Shown: positions 23,140 through 31,709 of the stretch, piece after piece
Layout: each line of letters starts with the position of its first letter
Numbering within the stretch: position 1 is the first letter of the stretch
NCBI GenBank assembly: GCA_036377055.1
Contig: DASUZD010000240.1
Span: 1-31,756, forward strand
From: DASUZD01 sp036377055
GTDB taxonomy: Bacteria; Actinomycetota; Thermoleophilia; Gaiellales; Gaiellaceae
Reading direction: 5' to 3'
DNA length: 31,756 bases
Translations under genes and position numbers: made by a program
The notes under the pieces: model-generated
Seen by the model: the letters and a program-made list of their open reading frames with translations, nothing else
What the model was told of the DNA's origin: nothing
Databases searched by the model: none

Positions 23140-25694
23140 GCGCAAGCGCCGCCTCGGACGCCGACGTTCCGCGCCCGGTCGCGCCCATCTTCGCCTGGAC
23201 GCGGGGGAGCCGCGTTCGCCGAGTCGCGCTCGTCGCGACGCTGCCGGCCCTTCTTCCCGTCGTTGCGTTCGCCCTCGCGATCGCCGGCGGGCGCGTGATC
23301 GTCCCCGGCGACGGCCTCAGCTACTACCTGCCGGTCCACGAGCTCGCGAAGACGTCGTGGCGCCTCGGCGAGATCCCGGGCTGGAACCCCTTCGCGTTCG
23401 CGGGCCAACCGCTGCTCGCGACGGCACAGGGCGGGGTCCTTTACCCGCTGAACGCGCTCTTCCTCGTGCTGCCCGCGTTCTACGCGAACAACGTCCTCGT
23501 GTTGCTGAACATTGCGATCGCCGCGACCGGCGCGGCGATGCTGGCCCGGCGGCTGACGGGAGACGATGCGGGCGCCGTGCTGGCCGGCCTCGCCTTCGGC
23601 TCGTGCGGGTTCTTCTACGGCCACCTCGGCCACCAGAGCATCGAGGCGAGCGTCGCGTGGCTGCCGTGGGCCCTGCTCGCGTACGAGCGGCTGCGCGAGC
23701 GCGGCCGCGCGGCCGACGTCCTCCTCCTCGGCGGCGCGCTGGCGATGGCGGCGCTCGCGGGGCAGCCGCAGATGCTCGTCATGACCCTGCTCACGCTCGT
23801 CACGTACGCGGTCGTGACGGAAGTGCTGGCTGACGCCCGCCGCACACGCACGTTCCGGAAGGGCGTGATCGTTGTGGGCGCCGTGGCCGCCGTCGAGATG
23901 CTGCTGCCGACCTCGAGGCCGGAGATCGCCGCCGTCCTGCTCGTCGACCTGATCGCCGTCATCGCTCTCGTCAGCCTTCTCGTGCTGAAGGCGTTGAACC
24001 GGAGGCTGCCGCGGATCGGGCGGACGCCTCGCGCGCTCCGGCTGCTCGCCCTCGCGTCGATCCTCGCGGTCGGTCTCGCGGCGGCCCAGCTCGTGCCCAC
24101 CGCCGTCGCGAGCTTCGGCTCGGCACGAGGCAGCTTCAGCTACGCGGCGGCGACCTCGTTCTCGTCCTCGGCGACGCACCTGCCCCTTCTCCTCTTCCCG
24201 TACCTGTTCGGGAACCAGTTTCCGACGTGGCCGTTCACGGCTCCCTACCAGGGGCACTGGAACCTCGAGGAGCTCGCCGGCTACCCGGGGCTCGCGTGCC
24301 TCGTGCTCGTCGCCGCGGGTGCGGCCCGGATCCGGCGCGACCGACGTGCGCTCGCGCTCGCGAGCGCGGCCGCGCTGATGCTGCTCATCTCGCTCGGGAG
24401 AAGCACGGGCCTCGCCTTCTTCGTCTGGCTCGTGCCGCCCCTCGGGCACTTCCGGGCGTGGGCGCGCTACGTCGTCGTGGCCGACCTGGCCGTCGCCGTG
24501 CTGGCCGGGTACGGAGTCGCGCACCTGCGGACTGCCGGCCCGAGCGCGCGGCGAGCGGCGTGCCGCCGCGCCGTCGCGGTCACCGCGGCCCTCGCTGCCG
24601 CCGGCGCCCTCGTTCCGCTCGTGCCTCCCGTCGCCCACCACGTCGCGCCTGGCTTCGGGACGGTCGCGGCGGTCGCAGTCCCGCTGCTCGCCGCGGTCGC
24701 TGCGGCCGGCGCCTGCCTCGCGTTCGGGAGGAGCGTGCGCGTCGCGACCGCGCTCTGCCTCGTCCTCGTGCCGCTCGACGGTTTCTTCTCCTTCGGCGGC
24801 TTCTTCGGCTGGCGTGACTCGCCGACCTTCGCGGCCGCCCGAGCCGCGTACTCGCCTTCCGAGCCGGCGCCGTGGGGGACGGTTCCCGACGTGCCCGGCG
24901 GCATCGACCGCTACCTCTACGCGGGGATGTCGGTCCCGCCGATCGTGCCGTTCCTGCCGCAGCTCACCGACCTGAAGGGCATGCGGTCCGCGAACGGCTA
25001 CGACCCGCTCGCCTCCTCGAGCTACCTCGCGGCTGTCGGGGACATGACGGCGACGGGCGCGGTTCGCCGGCCGGGGCAGTTCCTGGTGCGGCGCTCGCCT
25101 CTGCTCGACCTGCTGCGGATCTCGCTCGTGCTCGTCCCGAAGAAGCAGGCGCCTGCGCGGCCGCCGGCGTGGCTCGTCGAGAGCGGGACGTCCGGCGGGA
25201 TCGTGCGATACGAGTACCGCCCCCGCGTTCCGGACGCGTTCCTCGTCGGCCGGACGATCGTCGCGTCGGACGCTCGGATCCGCTCGTACCTCGACGGCCG
25301 GGGCACGTTCGACCCCGCGACGACGGCGCTCGTCGAGCGACCGTCGCAGGCGCTGAGCGCCTCCGGCTCCGGCCGCGTCGGCGGCGTGAGCTGGAGCACG
25401 AGTGCCGTGACCGGCCGCGTCGTCGCGGACCACCGCAGCCTGCTGGTCGTGAGCCAGGCGTGGGACGCGGGGTGGTCGGCGTGGGTCGACTCGAAGCGCG
25501 CGCCGGTGGTGCGGGTCGACAGGATCCTCACGGGCGTCGAGGTCCCGGCCGGCACGCACCGGTTCAGGCTCGCCTACGAGACGCCGGGACTGAAGGCCGG
25601 CTTCGGCGTCTCGATCGCAAGCATCGTCGTGTTCCTGCTGACCGCCGCGACGCTGCCCGTCCTTTCGGCTAGGCGCCGCAGCCGCGTCGGATAG
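23136..25694 (+). CDS. YfhO-family membrane glycosyltransferase
   Basis: The 852-residue protein begins at GTG 23136 within a GTGA overlap. It has about a dozen helices and the YfhO pattern. The first outer loop is GDGLSYYLPVHELAKTSW...IPGWNPFAFAGQPLLATAQGG. Then come YPLNALFLVLP, LAFGSCGFFYGHLGHQSIEASVAWLPWALLAYERL and, later, PPLGHFRAWARYVVVADLAVAVLAGYG. A long outer domain (about 570-820, LVVSQAWDAGWSAWVDSKRAPVVRVD) precedes the last helix. In Bacillus subtilis, YfhO works with the GT2 enzyme CsbB and flippase GtcA to decorate lipoteichoic acid. Here a CsbB/GtrB-like gene follows at once, so the sugar donor is probably made by the next gene. The acceptor is unknown. Confidence 0.85.
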   Translation: MSASAASDADVPRPVAPIFAWTRGSRVRRVALVATLPALLPVVAFALAIAGGRVIVPGDGLSYYLPVHELAKTSWRLGEIPGWNPFAFAGQPLLATAQGGVLYPLNALFLVLPAFYANNVLVLLNIAIAATGAAMLARRLTGDDAGAVLAGLAFGSCGFFYGHLGHQSIEASVAWLPWALLAYERLRERGRAADVLLLGGALAMAALAGQPQMLVMTLLTLVTYAVVTEVLADARRTRTFRKGVIVVGAVAAVEMLLPTSRPEIAAVLLVDLIAVIALVSLLVLKALNRRLPRIGRTPRALRLLALASILAVGLAAAQLVPTAVASFGSARGSFSYAAATSFSSSATHLPLLLFPYLFGNQFPTWPFTAPYQGHWNLEELAGYPGLACLVLVAAGAARIRRDRRALALASAAALMLLISLGRSTGLAFFVWLVPPLGHFRAWARYVVVADLAVAVLAGYGVAHLRTAGPSARRAACRRAVAVTAALAAAGALVPLVPPVAHHVAPGFGTVAAVAVPLLAAVAAAGACLAFGRSVRVATALCLVLVPLDGFFSFGGFFGWRDSPTFAAARAAYSPSEPAPWGTVPDVPGGIDRYLYAGMSVPPIVPFLPQLTDLKGMRSANGYDPLASSSYLAAVGDMTATGAVRRPGQFLVRRSPLLDLLRISLVLVPKKQAPARPPAWLVESGTSGGIVRYEYRPRVPDAFLVGRTIVASDARIRSYLDGRGTFDPATTALVERPSQALSASGSGRVGGVSWSTSAVTGRVVADHRSLLVVSQAWDAGWSAWVDSKRAPVVRVDRILTGVEVPAGTHRFRLAYETPGLKAGFGVSIASIVVFLLTAATLPVLSARRRSRVG

Positions 25695-25716
25695 GGAACC
25701 GGCGCCGCTCAGGCGC

Positions 25717-25731
25717 GAGGATTCCGTTATC
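25717..25731 (+). promoter_or_regulatory. Ribosome binding site and proposed ATC start of the GT2 gene
   Basis: GAGGA (25717-25721) lies 7 bases before ATC at 25729. In this frame no ATG, GTG, TTG or CTG exists between the upstream stop (25639-25641) and GTG 25756, which lies inside the first beta-strand of the enzyme. Confidence 0.45.
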
Positions 25732-26727
25732 GAAGGCCCTCGGTACTCCGTCGTCGTGCCGGTCTACAACGAGGAGGAGTCGCTCCTCGAGCTCGGCCGG
25801 CGGCTCGCGGCTGCCCTCGACGAGCTCGACGGCGCGTCGGAGGTCGTCCTCGTCGACGACGGGAGCAGCGACGCGACACCGGTGCTGCTCGCGGAGCTCG
25901 AGCGCCGCGACGAGCGGTTCCGGGTGGTGCGCCTCTCGAGGAACTTCGGCCACCAGGTCGCGATCACCGCCGGCCTCGACGCCGCGCGCGGGGCGGCGAT
26001 CGTCGTGATGGACGCCGACCTCCAGCATCCGCCGGAGGTCATCCACCGCCTGGTCGAACGCTGGCAGGAGGGGTACGACGTCGTCTACGCGATCGCAGAC
26101 GAGCACGAGCAGGCGACGTGGTTCAAGCGCCGCTCGGCCGATCTCTTCTACCGGCTGATCAGCCGCGTCGCCAAGGTCGACATGCCGCACGGCGCGGGGG
26201 ACTTCAGGCTGATCGATCGGCGCGTTCGCGACGCGTTCACGTCGATGCGCGAGCGGCACCGCTACGTCCGCGGCATGTTCGCGTGGATCGGCTTCAGGCA
26301 GACCGGCCTCATGTACAGGAGCCCTGCCCGCTTCGGCGGCCGGAGCAAGTACTCGCTCTCGGCGATGATGCGACTGGCGACGGACGCGCTCTTCTCGTTC
26401 TCGCAAGAGCCGCTGATGCTCGTGATCAAGATCGGGCTGGCCGTCTCGGTGCTTTCGTTTCTCTTCGGCCTCGCGACGCTCGCCTCCAAGCTCGCCGGCG
26501 CGTACAACGCGCCCGGCTACGTCTCGATCATGGTCGTCCTCGCGTTCGTCGGTGGCATCCAGCTGGTCGTGCTCGGCTTCATGGGCCAGTACACGGCGAG
26601 GATCTTCGAGGAGGTCAAGCGCCGGCCGCTCTACATCGTCGACGAGGGCGCAACGCTCGCCGCCGATGGCGGCGTCGAGCGACGCCCGGCAGAAGACCGC
26701 CTGACGGAGCTCGTCGCGCGCGAGTGA
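25729..26727 (+). CDS. GT2 polyprenol-phosphate glycosyltransferase, GtrB/CsbB/ArnC-like
   Basis: The protein (332 residues if started at ATC 25729) begins with the GT2 Rossmann strand RYSVVVPVYNEEESL. It continues with VVLVDDGSSD, RLSRNFGHQVAI and the metal/donor motif VVMDADLQHPPEV, then GAGDFRLIDRRV and FGGRSKYSLSAM. Two C-terminal helices (LVIKIGLAVSVLSFLFGLATL and VSIMVVLAFVGGIQLVVLGFM) and YTARIFEEVKRRPLYIV complete the GtrB/CsbB architecture. Such enzymes move a sugar from a nucleotide donor to polyprenol phosphate on the cytoplasmic face. GTG 25756 as start would remove the first strand (SVVV), so a rare ATC start with a well-placed ribosome binding site is proposed. It follows the YfhO-like gene by 34 bp and overlaps the DUF2007 gene by 4 bp. 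Confidence 0.88.
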   Translation: MEGPRYSVVVPVYNEEESLLELGRRLAAALDELDGASEVVLVDDGSSDATPVLLAELERRDERFRVVRLSRNFGHQVAITAGLDAARGAAIVVMDADLQHPPEVIHRLVERWQEGYDVVYAIADEHEQATWFKRRSADLFYRLISRVAKVDMPHGAGDFRLIDRRVRDAFTSMRERHRYVRGMFAWIGFRQTGLMYRSPARFGGRSKYSLSAMMRLATDALFSFSQEPLMLVIKIGLAVSVLSFLFGLATLASKLAGAYNAPGYVSIMVVLAFVGGIQLVVLGFMGQYTARIFEEVKRRPLYIVDEGATLAADGGVERRPAEDRLTELVARE

Positions 26728-26945
26728 CGCCCGACGTCGTGCGGCTCACCGTGGTCGCCAATCAGGGTGAGTCGGACATCATCTGCTCGCTGCTGCGGGT
26801 TCACGGAATCGCATGCTTCGAACGGGTCACGGACGCCTATGGCGAAGCGGTCGGAGACCACGGAGCCCGGCGCGAGATCCTCGTCCGAAGCGACGAGCTC
26901 GACGAGGCTCGCGAGCTGCTCATAGCCCAGCGGCGTGGGGAATAG
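26724..26945 (+). CDS. DUF2007-family small protein
   Basis: This 73-residue protein starts at GTG 26724 in a GTGA overlap with the GT2 stop. It shows the DUF2007 pattern: VRLTVVANQGESDIICSLLRVHGIACF, a middle loop, then REILVRSDELDEARELLIAQ. The fold is a small ACT-like alpha/beta unit found as a putative signalling or regulatory domain in bacteria. Its coupling to the GT2 gene suggests it may tune that enzyme or bind a small ligand, but no role is proven. It lacks the zinc ribbon seen in some longer relatives. It converges on the small membrane gene ending at 26952. Confidence 0.8.
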   Translation: MTPDVVRLTVVANQGESDIICSLLRVHGIACFERVTDAYGEAVGDHGARREILVRSDELDEARELLIAQRRGE

Positions 26946-26951
26946 GCGGGC

Positions 26952-27206
26952 TTAGCCTTCCCAGCGTCCAAGCGTGACGGCGAGCGTGCCGAAGAAGGTG
27001 ATGAGGGCGACTCCGAGTGCGAGCAGCATCGGCCCCAAAGAACCGCCGCGTCGCACATACAAGGCGAGCCCTGCGAGAACACCTGCGGCCAGGACGCAAG
27101 GGACCATGGGGACTGTCCCCCAGAAATCGAAGGTCGACCATGCACCGACGAGGCTGCCGGCGAACACGGCCACGGATCCAAGGCCTAGCAGAGCGGAAAG
27201 CGACAC
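26952..27206 (-). CDS. Small three-helix membrane protein
   Basis: The 84-residue frame from GTG 27206 has three hydrophobic helices (LLGLGSVAVFAGSLVGAW, VPCVLAAGVLAGLALYV, PMLLALGVALITFFGTLAV) with RRGG between the last two and a short GRWEG end. The start lies 3 bp behind the stop of the large membrane gene at 27210, whose TAGGA bases may act as a weak ribosome binding site, so it is the third gene of a minus-strand operon. The family is not recognised. It is smaller than GtcA-type flippases (usually about 120-150 residues with four helices), so a flippase role is only a possibility. Confidence 0.6.
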   Translation of the reverse strand: MSLSALLGLGSVAVFAGSLVGAWSTFDFWGTVPMVPCVLAAGVLAGLALYVRRGGSLGPMLLALGVALITFFGTLAVTLGRWEG

Positions 27207-27209
27207 GTC

Positions 27210-28859
27210 CTAGTCAGGCGCCCGCGGCAGCACGAGCCGGTCGCGTGCCAGGACGGCCTGAACGCTCCTGCCTCGAATCGTGCCTTGGGTGAGGCGCCGG
27301 CAGGCGAGGAGCTGGAAGTGGCGTGTGCGCGTGATCGGCGTCCAACCCGGAGGTTGGCACACGGCGAAGATCCGATCGTCCGTCGCCGATGTGTACGAGC
27401 GGTACGGCTTCGGCCCGCGACGGGCGACGAGCACCGCCTCGCCGCCGGTCGCGCACCGGGTTCCGCTCCGGCCTTCCAGCGCGACGAGAACGGGAGTTGC
27501 CCGCGCGAGCTCCGTCTCCAGGCGGCCCATGTAGACAGGACAGCTCTGCGGGTCCAGCGCGGCGATCCGGTCGACGAGGGCATTGCCCTCGCGCTCGTTT
27601 GCCGCCCATACCGACACGCTCCAGTACGAGCCGAATGCGCCCAGCAGGAGGACGATGCCTCCGGCCACGAAGTCGCCCCGTCCGAGGCTCGGCCTGCTCC
27701 GGGCGAGCGCGAGACCCGCCGCGGCGCCGAAGAGCGTGACGGAGGGCAAGTAGTACCGCGAGACGATCTCCGCTCCGCTGAGCGCCTGGAAGGCGAGCGC
27801 CGACCAGCCTGTGAGCACGAAGCCGACGAGCAGCCAGTCGAGCGCTTCGCGACGCCGGAGCGCTCGAACGGCCAAGACGACGCAGCCGAGGCTCAGCACC
27901 GCCCACAGCGGACTTCCGAGCGCGAACGTCATCGCGGCCCACTGCGTCGCCGTTCCCGAGACGAGGCGGCCGACGACACCGCCCGCGCCTCGCGGCACCT
28001 GCTGCCCGTACACCGTCGTCCCGGCGGCCGCTACTCGCCAAACCTCCGTGGCCATGTGCACGACCGGCACGAGAACCGCCACTGCAACCGCCTGGAACCG
28101 CCCGTGGGCCAGGAGCGGTCGCCGGATCAATCCGGTCGCGCGCCAGCGGCGATCGAGGAAGAGGTAGACGAACGGCGCGGCGACCAGGAACGACACCGAC
28201 GTCTCTTTCTGGTAGACGCCGAAGAGCCACAGCGCGTAGCCCGCGGCGAGGAGCGGCGTGATCCGCCACCACGCCGCGCCGGCGAGCCACCTTCCGGTCG
28301 CGAGCACGATGAGCAGCGCGCCGCCGATCATCCCGCCGAGCAAGAGCGGTTCTGCCGGTCCGAAACGGGCAAAGTCCGGACCGAAGCCCGGCGTCGCCAG
28401 GACGAGCGCCGGAAGGCCGGCCGCCAACGCAACCCGACCATGCAGTCCAACGGGTCGTGGAATGGTCGCGAGCAGGAGAGCCATCGCACATCCCACGTAC
28501 AGGAGGATCCTGAGGGTGTTCCAGACGTTCGGCCCGATCAGGCTCCCCGGGGCGCCGAGCGTGTGCCAGACGAGGTCGTTCCAGACCGCGATCGACGCCG
28601 GGCGGTACCGGTGAGGATCGCCGACCGCCGCGGGATCGTAGGACAGACGCAGGAGCCGCTCCAGGGCGTGCGGCGACTTCGCATAGCCCGACCAGTCGTC
28701 GACGAGCGAGAGGCCGCCGATCGTGAACCGGGGCGACACGATCAGCATCGCGAGCGCGGACACCGCGAAGAAGCCGGCGGCGGTGATCGCGTGAGCGCGG
28801 GAGAAAGCGGCGCGGAGGGACCACTCGCGGGAGGTCCACACGGAGGCGTCGACAGACAC
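27210..28859 (-). CDS. Large multi-spanning membrane protein, probable GT-C glycosyltransferase
   Basis: The 549-residue protein has about eleven helices after a short cytoplasmic head. The first outer loop reads VSPRFTIGGLSLVDDWSGYAKSPHALERLL, followed by HRYRPASIAVWNDLVWHTLG. The paired Asp in SLVDDW sits where GT-C enzymes keep their catalytic acid. A C-terminal outer domain of about 120 residues contains cysteines (PQSCPVYMG, RCATGGEAVLVA, FAVCQPPGW, LLACRRLTQG) that may form disulfides. I cannot name the family. It lies 4 bp after the GT87-like gene and 3 bp before the small membrane gene, so all three are co-transcribed. A role in adding a sugar to a surface polymer is inferred. Confidence 0.7.
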   Translation of the reverse strand: MSVDASVWTSREWSLRAAFSRAHAITAAGFFAVSALAMLIVSPRFTIGGLSLVDDWSGYAKSPHALERLLRLSYDPAAVGDPHRYRPASIAVWNDLVWHTLGAPGSLIGPNVWNTLRILLYVGCAMALLLATIPRPVGLHGRVALAAGLPALVLATPGFGPDFARFGPAEPLLLGGMIGGALLIVLATGRWLAGAAWWRITPLLAAGYALWLFGVYQKETSVSFLVAAPFVYLFLDRRWRATGLIRRPLLAHGRFQAVAVAVLVPVVHMATEVWRVAAAGTTVYGQQVPRGAGGVVGRLVSGTATQWAAMTFALGSPLWAVLSLGCVVLAVRALRRREALDWLLVGFVLTGWSALAFQALSGAEIVSRYYLPSVTLFGAAAGLALARSRPSLGRGDFVAGGIVLLLGAFGSYWSVSVWAANEREGNALVDRIAALDPQSCPVYMGRLETELARATPVLVALEGRSGTRCATGGEAVLVARRGPKPYRSYTSATDDRIFAVCQPPGWTPITRTRHFQLLACRRLTQGTIRGRSVQAVLARDRLVLPRAPD

Positions 28860-28863
28860 CGGC

Positions 28864-30036
28864 CTACGTGCGCGCGGAGTGCGGCGCGGGAATCGCTCGC
28901 GTCGAGCGGCTCGACCGGAGGCCCGGCGACGTCGCGAGACCGACGGCCAAGGCGGCGATCGCGTACGCGAAGAGGATGCGCGCGGCCGAGGCGGCGCCGT
29001 CCTGGTGCGGGGTCAGCCAGAACGCGAGCGGCACGAACCAGGCGACGTGCGCTCGCTGCCGGTAGAGCGCGATGACGACGTAGAGGAGCGCGAAGTAGTG
29101 GAGCCACACGATCGGCGACACCGCAAGCGCGGCTCCAACCGCGGCGACGAACGCGCGCCGATCGCCGTCGCGCCCGCGTGCGAGCGCGAAGACCAGGCCG
29201 AGAGCGATCACCGTCAGCACGAGGAGACCGACGCGCGACAGGCCGTTCGACAGCCCGAGCGCGCGCATCAGGGCGAACGGCGAGTAGCTACGTCCCTGCT
29301 GAGACGAGGCGACGTCGCCGAGGTGGCGCGGGTAGTCGAGCATCCCGTCGAAGCCGATCACGGCCCAGCAGCCGACGGCCAAGGCGGCGCCCGTCACGAC
29401 GCTCGTCGCGGCCGACCGGAAGCGTCGCGTCGCGACCAGCCAGAGGAGCAGCGGCCACAGGAAGACCTTGAGCGCCACCACCGCGGCGACGGCCAGGGCG
29501 ACCACCACGCGTCGGTCTCGGTACCGCCACGCGAGCGCCGTGCCGAGAGCGAGCAGCGTCGACAGCGCGCCCAGCGTCGTGGTGCTCGCGACCGGCAGCC
29601 ATCCGAGCGCGAGCCCGTAGCAACGCCAGTCGCGCACGCCCAACACTCGGAGCGCGAGGACGACGGCTCCGATCGCGACGACCGAGAACGCGGCGACGGC
29701 GACGGTCCACGGGAGCGCCCCGAACGGCGCCATCAGGATCGCGGCGGGCGCGGGGTAGACGAACGGGTAGGGCGAGTGGCCGGTGACGACGTCGTGGCCG
29801 GCCTTCCACAGGATGTGCAGGTCGAACAGGAACCCGCCGTCCGGGAAGTACTTCCCGTCCATCGTGTACGGCTTGACCGGGTAGGCGCCGGCGACGTACC
29901 AGACGATCACGACGGGCGCGATCAGCGCCGGCAACGTGCTGACCGCGAGCTCCACCACTCCGCGCACCTGCGTGTCGATCCGGGACCGTGGCGCCGCCAC
30001 GCCTCCAGCTTCCGCTGTCGCGCGCACGGGCGACAC
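28864..30036 (-). CDS. GT87-family mannosyltransferase-like membrane protein, paralogue of the gene at 14194
   Basis: The 390-residue protein has about ten helices. It shows the DUF2029/GT87 pattern: KYFPDGGFLFDLHILWKAGHDVVTGHSPYPFVYPAPAA, with the conserved Asp before the G-SPYPFVYPP-type motif. Later it has ALSTLLALGTALAWRYRD and VALKVFLWPLLLWLVATRRFR. The last of these is almost the same as in the gene at 14194, so the two are paralogues that have diverged elsewhere. Use of a polyprenyl-phosphate sugar on the outer membrane face is expected from the family; the acceptor is unknown. The start GTG 30036 has no clear ribosome binding site. It is the first gene of a three-gene operon read toward 26952. 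Confidence 0.82.
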   Translation of the reverse strand: MSPVRATAEAGGVAAPRSRIDTQVRGVVELAVSTLPALIAPVVIVWYVAGAYPVKPYTMDGKYFPDGGFLFDLHILWKAGHDVVTGHSPYPFVYPAPAAILMAPFGALPWTVAVAAFSVVAIGAVVLALRVLGVRDWRCYGLALGWLPVASTTTLGALSTLLALGTALAWRYRDRRVVVALAVAAVVALKVFLWPLLLWLVATRRFRSAATSVVTGAALAVGCWAVIGFDGMLDYPRHLGDVASSQQGRSYSPFALMRALGLSNGLSRVGLLVLTVIALGLVFALARGRDGDRRAFVAAVGAALAVSPIVWLHYFALLYVVIALYRQRAHVAWFVPLAFWLTPHQDGAASAARILFAYAIAALAVGLATSPGLRSSRSTRAIPAPHSART

Positions 30037-30069
30037 GACCGAAAGGCCAGCGACAGCAGTGCGAGAGTC

Positions 30070-30109
30070 TAGGAGCCAAGCCAGCGCGTCGTCCGGCTAG
30101 CCGCTCCTA
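30070..30109. promoter_or_regulatory. Inverted repeat between divergent glycosyltransferase genes
   Basis: TAGGAGC (30070-30076) and GCTCCTA (30103-30109) are inverted copies 26 bp apart, and the palindrome CGGCTAGCCG (30094-30103) lies between them. The pair sits in the 122-bp gap shared by the divergent genes starting at 30036 and 30159. Confidence 0.3.
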
Positions 30110-30158
30110 ACCTTTCGTCGGTTGGGCCGATCCGCGCTCTGGAGTTGCATCCAGACTC

Positions 30159-31709
30159 GTGGGGGAGCACCTCGACGCAACCGTGTCGACGCGAGTACCG
30201 GTTGCCCCGAGAGCCGGTCTCGATTACCGCCCTGGGGCTGCGGTCGCTCGCGCTCGCGCTGCCGCCGTAGCGGACTGGTTCGGGCGCGAGGCGTTCCTCG
30301 TCGTCCTGTTCGGGATCTACGTCGTCAGCCTCACGTGGCACCTGCCGAGCCACATCGCGTCGGACACGTGGATGACGTTCGCGTACGGAAGCGAGATCGT
30401 GCACCACGGGCTTCCGAGCCACGACACGCTCACCGTCTGGGCTCACGGCCGCACCTGGGTCGACCAGCAGTGGCTCGGCCAGCTGACCTTCTACGGCGCC
30501 TACGTCGTCGGCGGCGTCCGGGGCGCGCTCGCGCTCCAGACCGTCTTCCTCGGCGCCGCGATGGCGCTCGCGCTCGTCGCGGCGCGCCGGCACGGCGGCT
30601 CGACGCGCAGCGTCACATGGCTCGCGCTCGGGTCGCTTCTCGTCGTCGCCTGGGGCTCGTGGACGCTGCGTGTCCAGAGCTTCGTCTTCCCGCTCTTCGT
30701 CGTCCTGCTCTGGCTGCTGGCGGCCGACAGCCGGCGACCGTCGCGGCGCGTCTTCTGGGCGCTTCCGATCGTCGCGCTCTGGGGAAACCTCCACGGCACC
30801 GCGTTCCTCGCGTCCGCGCTCGTCGCTCTCCGCGGGGCGTCGATGCTGCTCGAGCGCGACCGGCCGCTGCGGGCGCGGGTGCCGACGGCCGCCGTGCTGA
30901 TGGCCTCGCCGGCGCTTTTGCTCGCCTCGCCGTACGGCTTCTCGCTGCTCGGCTACTACCACAAGCTGCTGCTCAACCCGTCGTTCGCGAAGTACGTCAC
31001 GGAGTGGGCGCCGACGAAGCTCTCGCTCGCGACGGTGCCGTTCTACGCGCTCGCGCTGCTGGCGGCATGGCTCGCCGGACGGTGCCGGTCGCGGCTTACC
31101 CCGTTCGAACAGGCCGCGCTCTTCGTCACGCTCGTGCTCGCCCTGCTCGCGATCCGGAGCGTCGTCTGGTTCATGCTCAGCGCGCTCATCCTCCTTCCGG
31201 TCGCGCTCGACGGCGTCCTGTCCTCGCACTGGGGGAGTCCGCGCTACCGCCACCTGAACCGGCTGATCGCGCTTCCGGCGCCGCTCATCTGCGCGTGGGT
31301 CGTCGCCGGCTCGCTGACGCATCCCGCGGCCTGGTACACGCGCAGCTTCCCGCCGGCCGCGTCCAACACAGTCGCCCGCTTCGCCGCGGCACATCCCGGC
31401 GCGCGCATCTTCGCGAACGAGCGGTACGCCGACTGGCTCGTCCTCGACCATCCGGAGCTTCGCGGCCGGATCGCCTTCGACGGCCGGTTCGAGCTCCTGA
31501 CCGCCGACGAGCTGAAGAAGATCGTCGAGTTCCGCCTGCGAATCGTCGGCTCGCAGACCGTGACCCGCGGCTACCGCCTGCTTGTGCTCGACCCGACGAG
31601 CGAGAAGAAGGTCGCCGACACGCTGCTCGCAAATCCGTCGCGCCATGTCCTCTACCGGGGCGACGTGATCGTGATCCGGCAGGACGCCGCAGCGAGGAGC
31701 GCGTCATGA
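30159..31709 (+). CDS. Multi-spanning membrane protein, GT-C-like, WxNLHG family; paralogue of the gene at 21748
   Basis: The 516-residue protein starts at GTG 30159 (GTG 30183 is an alternative; neither has a well-spaced ribosome binding site). It has about eleven helices. The first outer loop is HIASDTWMTFAYGSEIVHHGLPSHDTLTVW...TWVDQQWLGQL, with an Asp suited to a GT-C active site. The motif VQSFVFPLFVVLLWLLA and ALPIVALWGNLHGTAFL match the paralogue at 21748. A C-terminal outer domain of about 130 residues (ARIFANERYADWLVLDHPELRGRIAFDGRFELL) ends the protein. It is read divergently from the GT87-like operon, and its stop overlaps a further gene by 4 bp. The reaction is not known; sugar transfer from a lipid carrier is inferred. 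Confidence 0.75.
   Translation: MGEHLDATVSTRVPVAPRAGLDYRPGAAVARARAAAVADWFGREAFLVVLFGIYVVSLTWHLPSHIASDTWMTFAYGSEIVHHGLPSHDTLTVWAHGRTWVDQQWLGQLTFYGAYVVGGVRGALALQTVFLGAAMALALVAARRHGGSTRSVTWLALGSLLVVAWGSWTLRVQSFVFPLFVVLLWLLAADSRRPSRRVFWALPIVALWGNLHGTAFLASALVALRGASMLLERDRPLRARVPTAAVLMASPALLLASPYGFSLLGYYHKLLLNPSFAKYVTEWAPTKLSLATVPFYALALLAAWLAGRCRSRLTPFEQAALFVTLVLALLAIRSVVWFMLSALILLPVALDGVLSSHWGSPRYRHLNRLIALPAPLICAWVVAGSLTHPAAWYTRSFPPAASNTVARFAAAHPGARIFANERYADWLVLDHPELRGRIAFDGRFELLTADELKKIVEFRLRIVGSQTVTRGYRLLVLDPTSEKKVADTLLANPSRHVLYRGDVIVIRQDAAARSAS

Noticed and set aside
23085..25559. 824-residue minus-strand frame
   Set aside because: Composed mostly of Arg, Glu, Asp and His with no domain, opposite the YfhO-like gene whose motifs are clear. 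It is a GC-rich antisense shadow.
27285..29075. 596-residue plus-strand frame
   Set aside because: Charged low-information sequence antisense to two membrane-protein genes with good helices and tight operon spacing.
30069..31646. 525-residue minus-strand frame
   Set aside because: Arg/Glu-rich shadow opposite the WxNLHG membrane protein.
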